A DNA stretch of 64,000 nucleotides from Massilia norwichensis (GTDB taxonomy: Bacteria > Pseudomonadota > Gammaproteobacteria > Burkholderiales > Burkholderiaceae_D): the NCBI RefSeq assembly GCF_024753245.1, contig NZ_JANUGX010000005.1:1-64000 (forward strand), in the 5' to 3' direction. The notes under the pieces were generated by a model that worked only from the letters and a program-made list of their open reading frames with translations, was not told the DNA's origin and did no database searches. The stretch's first letter is position 1, and each line of letters begins with the position of its first letter. This document shows positions 17,106 to 26,591 of this stretch, one piece after another. The translations under genes were made by a program, and so were the position numbers.

Positions 17106-19733
17106 TCATTTGAGCGCCTCGCTCAGTGCCTCCCGGACTTGCGGCAGCAGGCGTGCCTTCTGGGCCGCGCGCACGCGCACGCCGCTGGCGACCCGCTGCG
17201 CTTCGACCTGCGCATCCGCTTCGAAGTTCTTGCGTACGAAGTCTTCCATGCGCTCGGCGTCACGCACGTTCGAGGACGCGCCGACGATGCCCGGGAAGGC
17301 GCGGTTGCGGTTGACCGCATCCTGGGTCTTCATCAGCTGCTCGCGGTTGGCCACGGCGAAGTTCCAGGCCTGGTCGAGATGCGAGCGGCCCACGCCCTGC
17401 ACGATGCCGGCCACCATGGTCGGCGGCGTGGTCGGTAGAAGCGCCATCTGCAGCACCTTGTCGGCCAGCGCAGGGTCCTGCACCTGGATCAGCGCGCCCA
17501 GCAGGCGCGAGCGCTCCTCGTTGTTCTGGGTCTGCTGCATGCGCCGGGCGATGGCGTCGAAGGTCTTCTCGTCGGCGTAGCGGCCGGCGGCCGAGGTCAC
17601 GAAACCGATCATCGCCGGGCTGACGGAGGCCGGGTCGTCCAGCCAGCGCTGGAAGCGGCTGAGCGCCTGCGCGATCGCTTCCTCGTCGCCGCTTCTCGCC
17701 AGGGCGCCGGCCAGCAGTGCGCGCAGCTGGGCGTCCTCGGCGGTCTCGCCTGGCTTTTCATCCCAGCCGAGCTTGCTCAGTTTCGGCTTGGCGAAGCCGA
17801 CGATGAAGCGGCGTACCAGCGGACGCTCCGGCTCGCCGCGCGCCAGGGCGTCCAGGAAGCCGAGGTTGCCGAGGACAGCTTCCCATACCGCCAGGCGCGG
17901 CTCGTCAGCCAGTTGCCCGGCCAGCTTCAGGTAAGCGTCGAGCGGTATGCTGCCTGCCGTGACCTGGGTCCAGGTGTCGTTCAGCAGCTTCAGTCGGGTG
18001 GCGTCCGGCAGGCGCGCGGCCTGGCTGGCCAGGGCGCCGAAGCTGGCGCGGTCGTACTGGATGCGGAAGTAGCCGACGCTGTGCGGGTCGACCACCAGCG
18101 TGCCTTCGCAACCGGGCAGCATCACGCGGGTGCTGGCGCCGGTGAGCAGCGTGGTCATGGTCTTGCCGTTGACGGTGCCGACCTGCAGCGGCACGTTCCA
18201 CAAACGATTCTCCGTGGCCGGCTCGTCGAGGCGGAACTGCTGCTGGCTGAGGGTGACCTTGCGCTTGCCGTCGTCGCAGGTCTGCTCGACCTTGATGAGC
18301 GGGAAGCCGGGCTGGGTGGTCCAGTCCGAGGCCAGCTTGCCGACCGGCTTGCCTGACGCGCGTTCGAGCGCCGTCCACAAGTCGGCGGAGGTCGTGTTCG
18401 AGTACTGGTGTTTGGCCATGTAGGCGCGGATGCCCTTGCGGAAGGCATCTTCGCCCAGATAGGCTTCCAGCATGCGCAGGAAGGCCTGGCCCTTCTCGTA
18501 GGTGATGTCGTCGAAGGCGTCGGCGGCCTGGGCTTCGGTCTCGACCGGGGTCTGGATCGGGTGCGTGGTCTTGCGCGCGTCCAGGTTCATCACGCGTTCG
18601 CGGTCGCCGATGTTGGCCAGGTAGGGCCGCCACTCCGGGTGGAAGTGTTCGGTGGCCTTGGACGCCATCCAGGACGCGAAGCCTTCGTTCAGCCACAGGT
18701 TGTCCCACCAGGCCATGGTCACCAGGTTGCCGAACCACTGGTGCGCCATCTCGTGGGCGTTGACCGAGAAGGTCAGCTGCTTGATGTGTTCCGGACTGGT
18801 TTTCGGATCGTACAGCAGGGTGTTCTCGTTGTAGACGATGCCGCCCCAGTTCTCCATCGCGCCATTGAAGCCGTTCGGGATCGCGATCTGGTCGAGCTTG
18901 GCCAGCGGGTAAGGCACGCCGAAGTAATTGTTATAGAAGTGCAGCAGGTCGCGGCTGGCGTTCAGGGCGAACTGTCCCCTGTCCTTCTTGCCTTCGGTGG
19001 TGACGACGCCGATCTCGACCCCGTCCTGCTTCGTGCTGATGCGTTCGAACTCGCCGGCCGCCAGCACCACCAGGTAGCTCGGCATCTTCGGGGTGGACTT
19101 GAAGCTGATGCGCTGCTTGCCGCCGGCTATCTTCGCCTGCTTGTCGACCGGGGTATTCGAATAGGCGCTGAGGCCGGCCGGCAGGTCCACCGACAGGCGG
19201 AACCTGGCGCGGAAGGACGGCTCGTCCCAGGTCGGCAGCATGCGCCGCGCGTCGGTCGGCTCCATCGTGGTGGCGATCAGCTTCTTGTCCAGCTTGCCGG
19301 CCTGGTAGTTCACATAGAACAGGCCGCGCCCTTCGCGGTTGATCTTGCCGCGGAAGGCCAGTTCGAGGCGGTAGCGTCCCGGTCTCAAGGCTTGCGGGAG
19401 GGTGAAGCGCAGGGTTTCCTGTTGCTCGTCCAGGACCGGCGTCAGTTTCGCTGTCTCGATCCCCTTCCCGCTCAGGCTGGCGCTGTCGATTTCCAGCGCG
19501 GCGGCGTTCAGCATGATGGTCGAGGTCGGCCGGAGAACGTCGATCTCGACCGTTTCCGTGCCGCTGAAGGTATTCGCGGCGATGTCCGGCGCCAGGTGGG
19601 CAGCGTATTCGACCGGGATGACATCCTTGGGCAGCTTGCCTGGTGTCTTATCAAAAGAATATGGTGCTTCGGCGTGTGCGCCAATGGCGGCTAGGGCCAG
19701 CGCGGTGGCGCCGATGGCCTGGATTCGTCTCAT
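17106..19733 (-). CDS. M1-family aminopeptidase (secreted)
   Basis: An 875-residue gluzincin aminopeptidase with a signal peptide (residues 1-21). The exopeptidase motif GAMEN is at 291-295, the zinc ligands HEMAH at 327-331, and the third ligand Glu350 in WLNEGFA. The C-terminal ERAP1-like helical domain fills the last 300 residues. It removes N-terminal amino acids from peptides in the periplasm or outside. First gene of a pair with the M13 peptidase. Confidence 0.94.
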   Translation of the reverse strand: MRRIQAIGATALALAAIGAHAEAPYSFDKTPGKLPKDVIPVEYAAHLAPDIAANTFSGTETVEIDVLRPTSTIMLNAAALEIDSASLSGKGIETAKLTPVLDEQQETLRFTLPQALRPGRYRLELAFRGKINREGRGLFYVNYQAGKLDKKLIATTMEPTDARRMLPTWDEPSFRARFRLSVDLPAGLSAYSNTPVDKQAKIAGGKQRISFKSTPKMPSYLVVLAAGEFERISTKQDGVEIGVVTTEGKKDRGQFALNASRDLLHFYNNYFGVPYPLAKLDQIAIPNGFNGAMENWGGIVYNENTLLYDPKTSPEHIKQLTFSVNAHEMAHQWFGNLVTMAWWDNLWLNEGFASWMASKATEHFHPEWRPYLANIGDRERVMNLDARKTTHPIQTPVETEAQAADAFDDITYEKGQAFLRMLEAYLGEDAFRKGIRAYMAKHQYSNTTSADLWTALERASGKPVGKLASDWTTQPGFPLIKVEQTCDDGKRKVTLSQQQFRLDEPATENRLWNVPLQVGTVNGKTMTTLLTGASTRVMLPGCEGTLVVDPHSVGYFRIQYDRASFGALASQAARLPDATRLKLLNDTWTQVTAGSIPLDAYLKLAGQLADEPRLAVWEAVLGNLGFLDALARGEPERPLVRRFIVGFAKPKLSKLGWDEKPGETAEDAQLRALLAGALARSGDEEAIAQALSRFQRWLDDPASVSPAMIGFVTSAAGRYADEKTFDAIARRMQQTQNNEERSRLLGALIQVQDPALADKVLQMALLPTTPPTMVAGIVQGVGRSHLDQAWNFAVANREQLMKTQDAVNRNRAFPGIVGASSNVRDAERMEDFVRKNFEADAQVEAQRVASGVRVRAAQKARLLPQVREALSEALK

Positions 19734-19979
19734 GGACTCTCTCCCTTTCTCTCTCGTCTTGTTTTTGTCGGCGCTGTTCGCGCACCGATCCAGCTTGCAC
19801 TATAAGCAAGAAGAGTAGCAAGGATGAAAGGATTGCGACGGACTGCAAAAAGCCGGGCTGGATTGCACAATCCGGGGAGTAGATCGCTTTCTGCCCGTCT
19901 GCTCTGTGCGCTGCCTCAAGGCAAAACCAGGCACAATCTTGTTATCGAAAAATTTTTTAAAAAAATCTTTCGAAAACCC

Positions 19980-20006
19980 TAAAGTTCCGAAAACCGGAGC
20001 CGATAA
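19980..20006 (+). promoter_or_regulatory. Sigma-28 (FliA) promoter
   Basis: TAAAGTTC (19980-19987), 11 nt, GCCGATAA (19999-20006). This differs from the sigma-28 consensus TAAAGTTT-N11-GCCGATAA at one base. It lies about 50 nt before the FliT-like ATG at 20056. The surrounding 19734-20055 gap is otherwise AT-rich near 19950-19975 and holds no other feature I can see. Confidence 0.88.
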
Positions 20007-20055
20007 CGACCCAGATCCCCGGCAATCCGGCCGGAATTACTGCTCCTGGTGCACC

Positions 20056-20337
20056 ATGACGTCCAACGAAGTCCTCGCCATGTACGAAAACATCGCCGCC
20101 CTCAGCGGCCGCATGGCAGTTGCTGCCCGTGACGGCGACTTCGACGGTCTGGCACGGCTGGAAACCCAGGTGTCGCTGCAGGTCGGCGCCACCAAGTCGG
20201 GCGTGCCGCCACTGGAAGGCAGCCAGCGCCTGCGCAAGATCGACCTGCTCAAGCAGATCATGGCCAACGACCGCGCCGTGCGCGACGTGACCGAACCCTG
20301 GCATGGCCAGATCGAGCGGGCGATGAGCGCGCACTGA
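20056..20337 (+). CDS. FliT-like flagellar chaperone/regulator
   Basis: A 93-residue helical protein, MTSNEVLAMYENIAALSGRMAVAARDGDFDGLARLE and onward (read in parts), matching the size and heptad-like pattern of FliT. In enterics FliT chaperones the filament cap FliD and inhibits FlhDC. Assignment rests on weak sequence pattern plus the sigma-28 promoter directly upstream, which suits a late flagellar gene. The ATG at 20056 is chosen because the open frame further upstream would begin before the promoter; no strong Shine-Dalgarno is visible. No other structural flagellar gene is adjacent. Confidence 0.65.
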   Translation: MTSNEVLAMYENIAALSGRMAVAARDGDFDGLARLETQVSLQVGATKSGVPPLEGSQRLRKIDLLKQIMANDRAVRDVTEPWHGQIERAMSAH

Positions 20338-20357
20338 TCCGCGTTCGATCCGCGATC

Positions 20358-20391
20358 AAAACCCCTGCGATGCAAGTCCCAGGGGTTTTTT
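20358..20391 (+). terminator. Rho-independent terminator after FliT-like gene
   Basis: AAAACCCCTG and CAGGGGTTTTTT form a hairpin with a 12-nt loop and a T-tract, 20 nt after the stop codon. Confidence 0.88.
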
Positions 20392-20407
20392 GTTGGGCGC
20401 GCGGCGG

Positions 20408-20800
20408 CTAGGTGGGCTGGGCGGCTCTTGCCGTGTGATGCTGGGCGGCCAGCATCGCGCCCAGGTTGTTCTCGATCCAGCCCGCCAGCTCGCCCATCTT
20501 GGCGCTGATCTCTTCCCCCAGCGGCGTCAGCCGGTACTCGACGCGCGGCGGCGCCGCCGACTGCACGATGCGCTGCACAAAGCCGTCCTGCTCCAGCCAG
20601 ACCAGGGTCTGGGCCAGCATCTTTTCGCTGATGCCGCCGACCCTGCGGCGCAGTTCGCCGAAGCGCTGGCCGCCATCGCCCAGCGCCACCAGCAGCAGCA
20701 CGCCCCAGCGGCTGGTCACGTGCTTGAGTACTTCGCGCGAAGGGCAGTGTTCGGAAAACACATTGCCACGCAGGGCGTGGTCCGGGGGCGCATCGTTCAT
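20408..20800 (-). CDS. HxlR-family transcriptional regulator
   Basis: A 130-residue winged-helix protein with the HxlR pattern: CPSREVLKHVTSRWGVLLLVAL (residues about 19-40, in parts), then the recognition helix region FGELRRRVGGISEKMLAQTL and the wing VQRIVQSAAPPRVEYRLTPLG. The conserved N-terminal Cys is often a redox or electrophile sensor. HxlR regulators typically control adjacent oxidoreductase genes; here no divergent target gene is next to it, so its target is unknown. Confidence 0.9.
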   Translation of the reverse strand: MNDAPPDHALRGNVFSEHCPSREVLKHVTSRWGVLLLVALGDGGQRFGELRRRVGGISEKMLAQTLVWLEQDGFVQRIVQSAAPPRVEYRLTPLGEEISAKMGELAGWIENNLGAMLAAQHHTARAAQPT

Positions 20801-21180
20801 GGTCTCTCCTTGCCAATAATGACATCCTAAGCCATGTGGCCGAACCCAGCCGTCGCGCTGGCTTCAGCCGTGCGCGGACGATAGAAAACCCGCGAGGGAC
20901 TGGCCGGCGCGGGTTTTTCGGGAATGGGGAGAGCGATCACCAGGCATCCCCTGGCGTCGCCTCTTGCCGGTTGCATCCGGCGTCCACCTGCCACTGTAGT
21001 CAGGCGAACCGCTTCCGGGGACAGGCGTTTCTTCAACGTTCATCCGGTTCCGCGCCACGCTATCGGTGGTGGCTGCGCCAGATCCTGAGCCGTTTTTTGT
21101 GGTCATTCAGATCACATGCGACTTAGTATAACGCAAATTTTTAGCTTGTGTAGACGAGTTTGTGCGCGGCTTTTCGAAAC
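20801..21180. other. Gene-free stretch with one hairpin
   Basis: About 380 bp separate the HxlR start from the FimV-like stop. It holds a terminator-like hairpin at 20885-20918 (AAAACCCGCG ... CGCGGGTTTT), which could end the leftward fimV-like transcript. I see no gene or other motif in the rest. Confidence 0.55.
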
Positions 21181-22539
21181 TTATTCCAGGGTCGGTTCGA
21201 CCGCTTCCGTGGCCGGTGCTGCGGCCGTTTTGGCAGCGGACGCCGGCGCCGTTTTGCTGCGCGAGGCGAAGCTGTCGCGCACCCGGTCGATCAGGCGCGG
21301 ACCGGCCGGGATGTCGACGTTGCGGACCGTACTGGCGCGCCGGCGCAGCAGCATCGCGGCGCTACCCAGTGCCAGCAGCAGGGCCGCGCCGGCGCCTATC
21401 CAGCCCCAGGGCAGGCTGCTCTCGGGCTCGGGCGGTGGGGCTTTGGGTTTGCGCGGCACCAGCGGCTTAATGGCGCTGATGGGCTTGGGGCCGGGCGGCT
21501 CGGGGGCGGCTTCGGGGGCTGGCGCGGGCGCGGACGTGGGTGCGGTTGCAGGGGACGCTGGTGTTGGGGTGGCCTCGGGTGCCACTGTTGGCGCCGCCGT
21601 TGGTGCTGCTGGTGCTGCTGGTGCTGCTGTGGGTGCGGACTTGGACGCCAGCGTCGCCGAGGCCACCGCCGGCGCTACGCCCAGCTTCGCCTGCAGCGAC
21701 TTCACTTTGCCTTCCAGTGCGCCGATCTTCGCATTCAGCTCGGCAGTCTTGCCGTCGAGGGCGGCGCAGACCCCGGCCTGCTCGGCCTGTTGGCCTTGCT
21801 GGGTGCAGGCTGCCGGCGCCGCGCCGTGCGACGCGTGGATCGGCAGCGGCAGCGGTGCGGCGGCTTTCGGTGCCGCAGCTTTCGGCACCACAGCTTTCGG
21901 CGCCGCGTGCGCAGGCTCGACTGCCGGTTTGGCCTGGGCGCGCGCCTTCACCGGCAAGGCCTGCCTGCCGCCCTCTTCGTCCGCAGGACCGGCGATTGCC
22001 TGCTCGGGCTTGCGCACGGCTGCGGGCTTGCGCACCGGCGCCGGCAGCGCGGCCGGCGCAACGGTCGGCGCAACCAAGGGGGCAAGCACGCGCGCCGGCT
22101 CGGCACGCGCCACCACGGCCGCCACCGGTGCGGCTACCGGCGCCGGATTCGGGTCCGGCGTCAGCCACAGGGTGGCCAGGCGCACCGTACGCTGCCCCTT
22201 GTCCGTCAATTCCAGGTAGAGGTGCAGGTGTTCGCTGTCGACCGGGCGCAGCGAGGTCACGTGCAGGAACTGCCGCCCGTCGCGCCGCATCACCGACAGG
22301 TTCAGGTTCGCCAGCACTGGCGGCACGGCAATGCCGGCGCCGCGGTAGACCTCCGGGTTGGCCACACGCACGGCCACCGCCTGCGCGGGGTCGTCGAGCA
22401 TGGTCAGCTCGATGTCGGCGACCAGCGGCTGCCCGATATGGGACGATACGCGGGCCTCGCCCAGTTCGGCCGCGTGCGCGGTGCCGAAAACGGCAAGGAA
22501 AACCAGCGTGGACAGGAAATGGCGGGAGCGGCGGAGCAT
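21181..22539 (-). CDS. FimV-like N-terminal-domain protein, short form
   Basis: A 452-residue exported or membrane protein. After the signal peptide (MLRRSRHFLSTLVFLAVFGTAHA) comes the FimV N-terminal domain: AELGEARVSSHIGQPLVADIEL, then the FLHVTSLRPVD and LYLELTDKGQRTVRLATLWL segments to about residue 115. A long Ala/Pro-rich linker follows, a short coiled coil (residues about 265-285) and one transmembrane helix near residue 395. The LysM module is not evident and the C-terminal TPR/FimV domain is absent, so it is about half the length of Pseudomonas FimV. FimV organises polar type IV pili and secretion. The start is set by the signal peptide; no strong Shine-Dalgarno is seen. Confidence 0.75.
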   Translation of the reverse strand: MLRRSRHFLSTLVFLAVFGTAHAAELGEARVSSHIGQPLVADIELTMLDDPAQAVAVRVANPEVYRGAGIAVPPVLANLNLSVMRRDGRQFLHVTSLRPVDSEHLHLYLELTDKGQRTVRLATLWLTPDPNPAPVAAPVAAVVARAEPARVLAPLVAPTVAPAALPAPVRKPAAVRKPEQAIAGPADEEGGRQALPVKARAQAKPAVEPAHAAPKAVVPKAAAPKAAAPLPLPIHASHGAAPAACTQQGQQAEQAGVCAALDGKTAELNAKIGALEGKVKSLQAKLGVAPAVASATLASKSAPTAAPAAPAAPTAAPTVAPEATPTPASPATAPTSAPAPAPEAAPEPPGPKPISAIKPLVPRKPKAPPPEPESSLPWGWIGAGAALLLALGSAAMLLRRRASTVRNVDIPAGPRLIDRVRDSFASRSKTAPASAAKTAAAPATEAVEPTLE

Positions 22540-22632
22540 ATGTGTTCGGATTCGAAGCCTCACCGTCATTAACGGCCGTTGCGGTACACTCTTTAGTGAT
22601 ACTTCCCTACTAACAAAAAGTCAGGACAGTCT

Positions 22633-24027
22633 ATGGAAAACAGGATCGAGAAGGACAGCTTCGGCCCGATCGAAGTGCCGAGCGGACAACTGTGGGGGGC
22701 GCAGACCCAGCGCTCCCTGCATCACTTCCACATTTCGAGCGAGAAGATGGCGCCGGAACTGGTCGCCGCCCTGGCCCAGGTCAAGCGCGCCGCCGCCGCC
22801 GTCAACCGCTCGCTCGGCAAGCTACCGCAGGACAAGGCCGACGCCATCATCCGCGCCGCCGACGAAGTGCTGGAAGGCCGCCATCCGGCCGAGTTCCCGC
22901 TGTCGGTCTGGCAGACCGGCTCCGGCACCCAGAGCAACATGAACATGAACGAGGTGCTGGCCAACCGCGCTTCCGAGCTGATGGGTGGCGAGCGCGGCGA
23001 AGCGCGCCTGCTGCATCCGAACGACCACGTGAACATGGGCCAGTCCTCGAACGACATGTTCCCGACCGCCATGCACGTGGCCGCCGCGGCCGCCGTCGCC
23101 AAGGACGTGCTGCCGGCGCTGGCCCAGCTGCGCGGCACCCTGACCATCAAGTCGCGCGACTTCGCGGACATCGTCAAGATCGGCCGCACCCACCTGCAGG
23201 ACGCGACCCCGCTCACACTCGGCCAGGAATTTTCCGGCTATGTCGCCCAGCTCGAATTCGCCGAGCAGGCGCTTAAAAACGCCCTGCCCGGCCTGCTCCT
23301 GCTGGCAGCCGGCGGCACCGCGGTCGGCACCGGCCTGAATGCGCATCCGGAATTCGCCAACCGCATCGCGGCCGAGATTTCCTCGCGCACCGGTCTGCAA
23401 TTCAAGAGCGCGCCGAACAAGTTCATGGCCCTGGCCGGCCACGACGCGATGGTGCAGGCGCACGGCGCCTTCAAGACCCTGGCCACGGCGCTGATGAAGA
23501 TCGCCAACGACGTGCGCTGGATGGCTTCCGGCCCGCGTTCGGGCCTGGGCGAGATCACCATCCCCGAGAACGAGCCGGGCAGCTCGATCATGCCGGGCAA
23601 GGTCAATCCGACCCAATGCGAAGCGATGACGATGCTGTGCTGCCAGGTGTTCGGCAACGACGTCGCCATCACCGTCGGCGGCTCGATGGGCAATTTCGAG
23701 CTGAACGTGTTCAAACCGATGATCGCGCATAACTTCCTGCAGAGCGCGCGCCTGCTGGCCGACGGCATGCGTTCCTTCGACGAGCACTGCGCTCGCGGCA
23801 TCGAGCCGAACCACAAGCGCATCGGCGAGCTGATGGAGCAGTCGCTGATGCTGGTGACCGCCCTGGCGCCCCATATCGGGTATGATCGCGCCGCGCAGAT
23901 CGCCAAGACCGCCCAGCACGAAGGCCTGACCCTGCGGCAATCCGCACTGCGGTCCGGCTTCGTCAGCGAGGAACAGTTCGACCAGTGGATCGTGCCGATC
24001 GAGATGACGCGGCCGGATCCGGGCTGA
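22633..24027 (+). CDS. fumC: Class II fumarate hydratase
   Basis: A 464-residue oxygen-stable, iron-free fumarase that interconverts fumarate and malate in the TCA cycle. The superfamily signature [11 protein letters not shown] begins at residue 316. [19 protein letters not shown] (near residue 97) and the [20 protein letters not shown] segment (near 184, in parts) distinguish fumarase from aspartase and argininosuccinate lyase. Length is normal and it appears monocistronic. Confidence 0.97.
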   Translation: MENRIEKDSFGPIEVPSGQLWGAQTQRSLHHFHISSEKMAPELVAALAQVKRAAAAVNRSLGKLPQDKADAIIRAADEVLEGRHPAEFPLSVWQTGSGTQSNMNMNEVLANRASELMGGERGEARLLHPNDHVNMGQSSNDMFPTAMHVAAAAAVAKDVLPALAQLRGTLTIKSRDFADIVKIGRTHLQDATPLTLGQEFSGYVAQLEFAEQALKNALPGLLLLAAGGTAVGTGLNAHPEFANRIAAEISSRTGLQFKSAPNKFMALAGHDAMVQAHGAFKTLATALMKIANDVRWMASGPRSGLGEITIPENEPGSSIMPGKVNPTQCEAMTMLCCQVFGNDVAITVGGSMGNFELNVFKPMIAHNFLQSARLLADGMRSFDEHCARGIEPNHKRIGELMEQSLMLVTALAPHIGYDRAAQIAKTAQHEGLTLRQSALRSGFVSEEQFDQWIVPIEMTRPDPG

Positions 24028-24041
24028 GCTGAGCGCTTCAC

Positions 24042-24155
24042 CGTCGTCCCCGCGCAGGCGGGGACCCAAGTTCTGTTAGCGTAGTCGAAACGCGTGCAAA
24101 CTTGGGTCCCCGCCTGCGCGGGGACGACGTCTTTCGGCGCGGGGACGACGTCTTT
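24042..24155. repeat. Perfect 31-bp inverted repeat plus partial tandem copy
   Basis: Arms at 24042-24072 and 24099-24129 are perfect inverted copies, each starting or ending with CGTCGTCCCCGCGCAGGCGG. The arm itself contains a CCCCGC-GCAG-GCGGGG palindrome. A 19-20 nt piece of the right end (GCGCGGGGACGACGTCTTT) is repeated in tandem at 24137-24155. It lies between fumC and the S4 gene and resembles dispersed REP/MITE-type repeats; it may also act as a terminator. Confidence 0.85.
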
Positions 24156-24198
24156 GTCGGCCTCAACAGTACGACGCCGATTTTTAACCGAGGATAGA

Positions 24199-24411
24199 AT
24201 GCAAACAACAACTTTTGAACTGACATCGGAGTTCATCGAACTCAACCAACTGCTCAAGCTCGTCGGCTTCGTCGACAGTGGCGGTGCCGGCAAGAACATG
24301 GTCGCCAGCGGTGCGGTGTCGGTCGACGGCAAGAAGGAACTGCGCAAGACAGCCAAGATCCGTGCCGGCCAGGTCGTAAGCGTGGGCGATGTGCGGATCA
24401 ATGTCCGCTGA
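24199..24411 (+). CDS. S4-domain RNA-binding protein (YbcJ-like)
   Basis: A 70-residue single S4 domain: FIELNQLLKLVGFVDSGGAGKNMVASGAVSVDG, read in pieces, then KIRAGQVVSVGDVRI. This matches the YbcJ family, small RNA-binding proteins possibly involved in ribosome or tRNA metabolism. The ATG at 24199 is chosen because AGGATAGA precedes it; an upstream open frame runs back into the inverted repeat and is not expected to be coding. Confidence 0.88.
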   Translation: MQTTTFELTSEFIELNQLLKLVGFVDSGGAGKNMVASGAVSVDGKKELRKTAKIRAGQVVSVGDVRINVR

Positions 24412-24577
24412 AATAGTTCCCGCCGCTTACATACCATAAGGCGCATCCCGCCGGATGCGCCTGCCGGGCGCACCCGATTAGCCGTCCCCGGCTGTAGGGG
24501 TGAGGTTTGCGCGCTGACAAACTTGGGCAGTCCCCCTTCTCTATATTGAAGACGTATTTCGGCTAAAGGTGAGGAAA

Positions 24578-24868
24578 ATGGAAACCCCAGACCCAAGCTC
24601 CATGACGCAGCAGCGGCTGATTGGCGACCTGCGTCTCGTCATCGAAAACGCAGAAGAACTGCTCAAGAACACCGACCACTATACGGGCCTGGTGTATCAG
24701 AGTGCGCGCGCCAAGCTGGCCATGGCCCTGAACGCGGCCAACGAAGAACTGGTACGTTTCGAGGAGGAACAGCTGTCCCGGATGATCGAAGCCACCCGGG
24801 CCGCCAACGAACTGCACCACGACAAGACCGGCGAAGAACGCATCCTTCGCGCTTTCCAGTACCACTGA
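24578..24868 (+). CDS. DUF883 (ElaB/YqjD)-like soluble protein
   Basis: A 96-residue, largely helical and charged protein. The segment RLIGDLRLVIENAEELLKNT (residues 13-32) matches the N-terminal half of ElaB/YqjD (DUF883) proteins, which tether ribosomes to the inner membrane in stationary phase. The usual C-terminal transmembrane helix and the GGR motif are missing; the protein ends with a charged helix and FQYH. The ATG at 24578 follows AGGTGAGGA. The family link is tentative and the function may be different. Confidence 0.65.
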   Translation: METPDPSSMTQQRLIGDLRLVIENAEELLKNTDHYTGLVYQSARAKLAMALNAANEELVRFEEEQLSRMIEATRAANELHHDKTGEERILRAFQYH

Positions 24869-24904
24869 CACTGGCACCCCGGCACCGGGCCACCGCGCCC
24901 GGCC

Positions 24905-26587
24905 TTAACGCAGGATCCCCGTCACCACCCCGTCCTTCAGCCAGCCGTCCAGCCAGGCCGCGATCGGCGCAGCGTCCGGATCGCCGGCATCCTCCAGCAC
25001 ATCGAAAGCCGCATCGAAGGCGGCGCCAAAGCTGTCCCCTTGCGCCAGCCGCGCCAGCGCCGCGTGTTCCGCCGCGCCGAGTTCGCGCACGCTCACCTGC
25101 CAGCGCGGACGCAGGACCAGCGCATGGCCCGGTTCATCCAGTGCACGGGGCGCTTCGGCATCGGCATCGCCGGCCAGCCCCGCCAGCCACATCGCCGCCA
25201 CCGCCCAGCGCGATGCATGCAGACGGAGCGACGGATGCAGGATCGCGCGGCTGGCCTCGAATTCTTCCGGGCTCAGCTTCGCCATCACGGACGGCGGCCC
25301 GCCATCGGCAGACGCAGGCGTATCGGGCGCGTACCAGGCTTCGTGGACCGCCCATTCCAGCCGCGCCAGGTCGGGCAGCCAGGGCCGCGCGCCATCGCCG
25401 GAATCGTCATCGAGGAAACCGGCCAGCCCGGCGCCGAAGCGGTTCAGGTCCGGGTCCCGCGCCGGATGGGCGCGTCCGTAGGCGCGTGCCAGGGCATCGA
25501 AAGCAGCCTCGCCCAGTTGCCTGCGCAGCACGGGATAGGCGTTCGCCAGCGCGCGGCGCCAGGCGCTCGTCAGGTTGCCGCGGTAGATGCCGAGGCGGGC
25601 CGGATCGCCCTTCAGTTGCGGCGCCAAATCGTCGAGCCGGGTGCCGTCGGCCAGGGCCGCGCCGAAGTCCCGCTGCAGCCCGGCCAGCGCGTCCGCCGAT
25701 TCCGCCACCGGCAGCGCGGCCTGCGGCACCGTGCGCGGCGCATCGATAAAGACGGCGGGTAGGGTCTCGGCGGCAAGCTGCTCGGCCTTCCTCGCCTCGT
25801 CGAGCAGCACCTCGAGCGCGGGCACCTCGGTGTCCCATTCGACCAGGGTCGGCACGGCGCCGAAGCGCGCCAGCGCCGCCTGGTAGAGCGCCCAGACCGG
25901 CGGGGCGACGCGATCGCCGTGGTGGTCGATGACGGCCAGGTCCGTCACCAGATGGCCGCCCAGGTGCAGTTCGCCGACCGTGCCCGGCGCCAGGCTGGAC
26001 AGCGCATCGAGCGCCGTCAGCGCATCCTCGCCGTGGTTGCATTGGTTGACGTAGAGATTGTTCACGTCGAGCAGGATGCCGCAGCCGGTGCGGTGCGCCA
26101 GCGCGGCCAGGAACTCGGCTTCGCTCATCGCGTCGCCGGCGAAGCGGAGGTAAGTAGAAACGTTTTCGACCAGAATGCGGCGCTTCAGCACCGCCTGTAC
26201 GCGCTCGACGCGGGCCGCCACCAGGCTGAGTGCCGCATTATCCAGGCGCAGCGGCAACAGGTCGTTCAGTTGGCGTTCGCGCAGCGCGCCCCAGCTCAGG
26301 TGTTCGGAGACGAGGGCCGGTTGTATCGCGTCGGCCAGCTGGCGCACGCGCTCGAGGTGGTTTTCCGAAAAACCCTGGCTTGAGCCGAGGCCGAGGCCCA
26401 CGCCATGCAGGCTGAGCGGATAGTCGCGGCGCAGCGCCTGCAGCACATGCCAGTCCCAGCCCGAGCGGGCCAGGTAATTTTCGGTGTGCACTTCCAGCCA
26501 GCCGAGGGCGGGACGCTGCTCCAGCAGCTGGCGGTAGTGCGGGACGCGCAGGCCGATGCCGACGCCGCGCACCGGATGCGCCGTCAC
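24905..26587 (-). CDS. Fused bufferin-maturation enzyme BufB-BufC (MNIO DUF692 + DUF2063)
   Basis: A 560-residue two-domain protein. Residues about 7-275 form a DUF692 (MNIO, multinuclear non-heme iron oxidase) TIM barrel with candidate metal ligands His61 (LSLHGV), Glu141 (LVENV), Asp174 ([10 protein letters not shown]), His208 (ELHLGGH) and Glu250 (LVEWDTE). Residues about 300-390 form a DUF2063 (HvfC/BufC) domain ([25 protein letters not shown]), followed by a C-terminal half typical of that partner. In bufferin loci these are usually two proteins that convert Cys residues of BufA to thiooxazole. The GTG start (26585-26587) lies 4 nt after the bufA stop with no clear Shine-Dalgarno, so translation is probably coupled. 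Confidence 0.88.
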   Translation of the reverse strand: MTAHPVRGVGIGLRVPHYRQLLEQRPALGWLEVHTENYLARSGWDWHVLQALRRDYPLSLHGVGLGLGSSQGFSENHLERVRQLADAIQPALVSEHLSWGALRERQLNDLLPLRLDNAALSLVAARVERVQAVLKRRILVENVSTYLRFAGDAMSEAEFLAALAHRTGCGILLDVNNLYVNQCNHGEDALTALDALSSLAPGTVGELHLGGHLVTDLAVIDHHGDRVAPPVWALYQAALARFGAVPTLVEWDTEVPALEVLLDEARKAEQLAAETLPAVFIDAPRTVPQAALPVAESADALAGLQRDFGAALADGTRLDDLAPQLKGDPARLGIYRGNLTSAWRRALANAYPVLRRQLGEAAFDALARAYGRAHPARDPDLNRFGAGLAGFLDDDSGDGARPWLPDLARLEWAVHEAWYAPDTPASADGGPPSVMAKLSPEEFEASRAILHPSLRLHASRWAVAAMWLAGLAGDADAEAPRALDEPGHALVLRPRWQVSVRELGAAEHAALARLAQGDSFGAAFDAAFDVLEDAGDPDAAPIAAWLDGWLKDGVVTGILR

Positions 26588-26591
26588 GGGT

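Noticed and set aside
19906..20337. A longer FliT-like protein starting at 19906
   Set aside because: That start lies upstream of the sigma-28 promoter and the extra N-terminus is not helical or family-like.
24094..24411. A longer S4 protein starting in the inverted repeat
   Set aside because: The extra residues are the translated repeat; AGGATAGA marks the downstream ATG.
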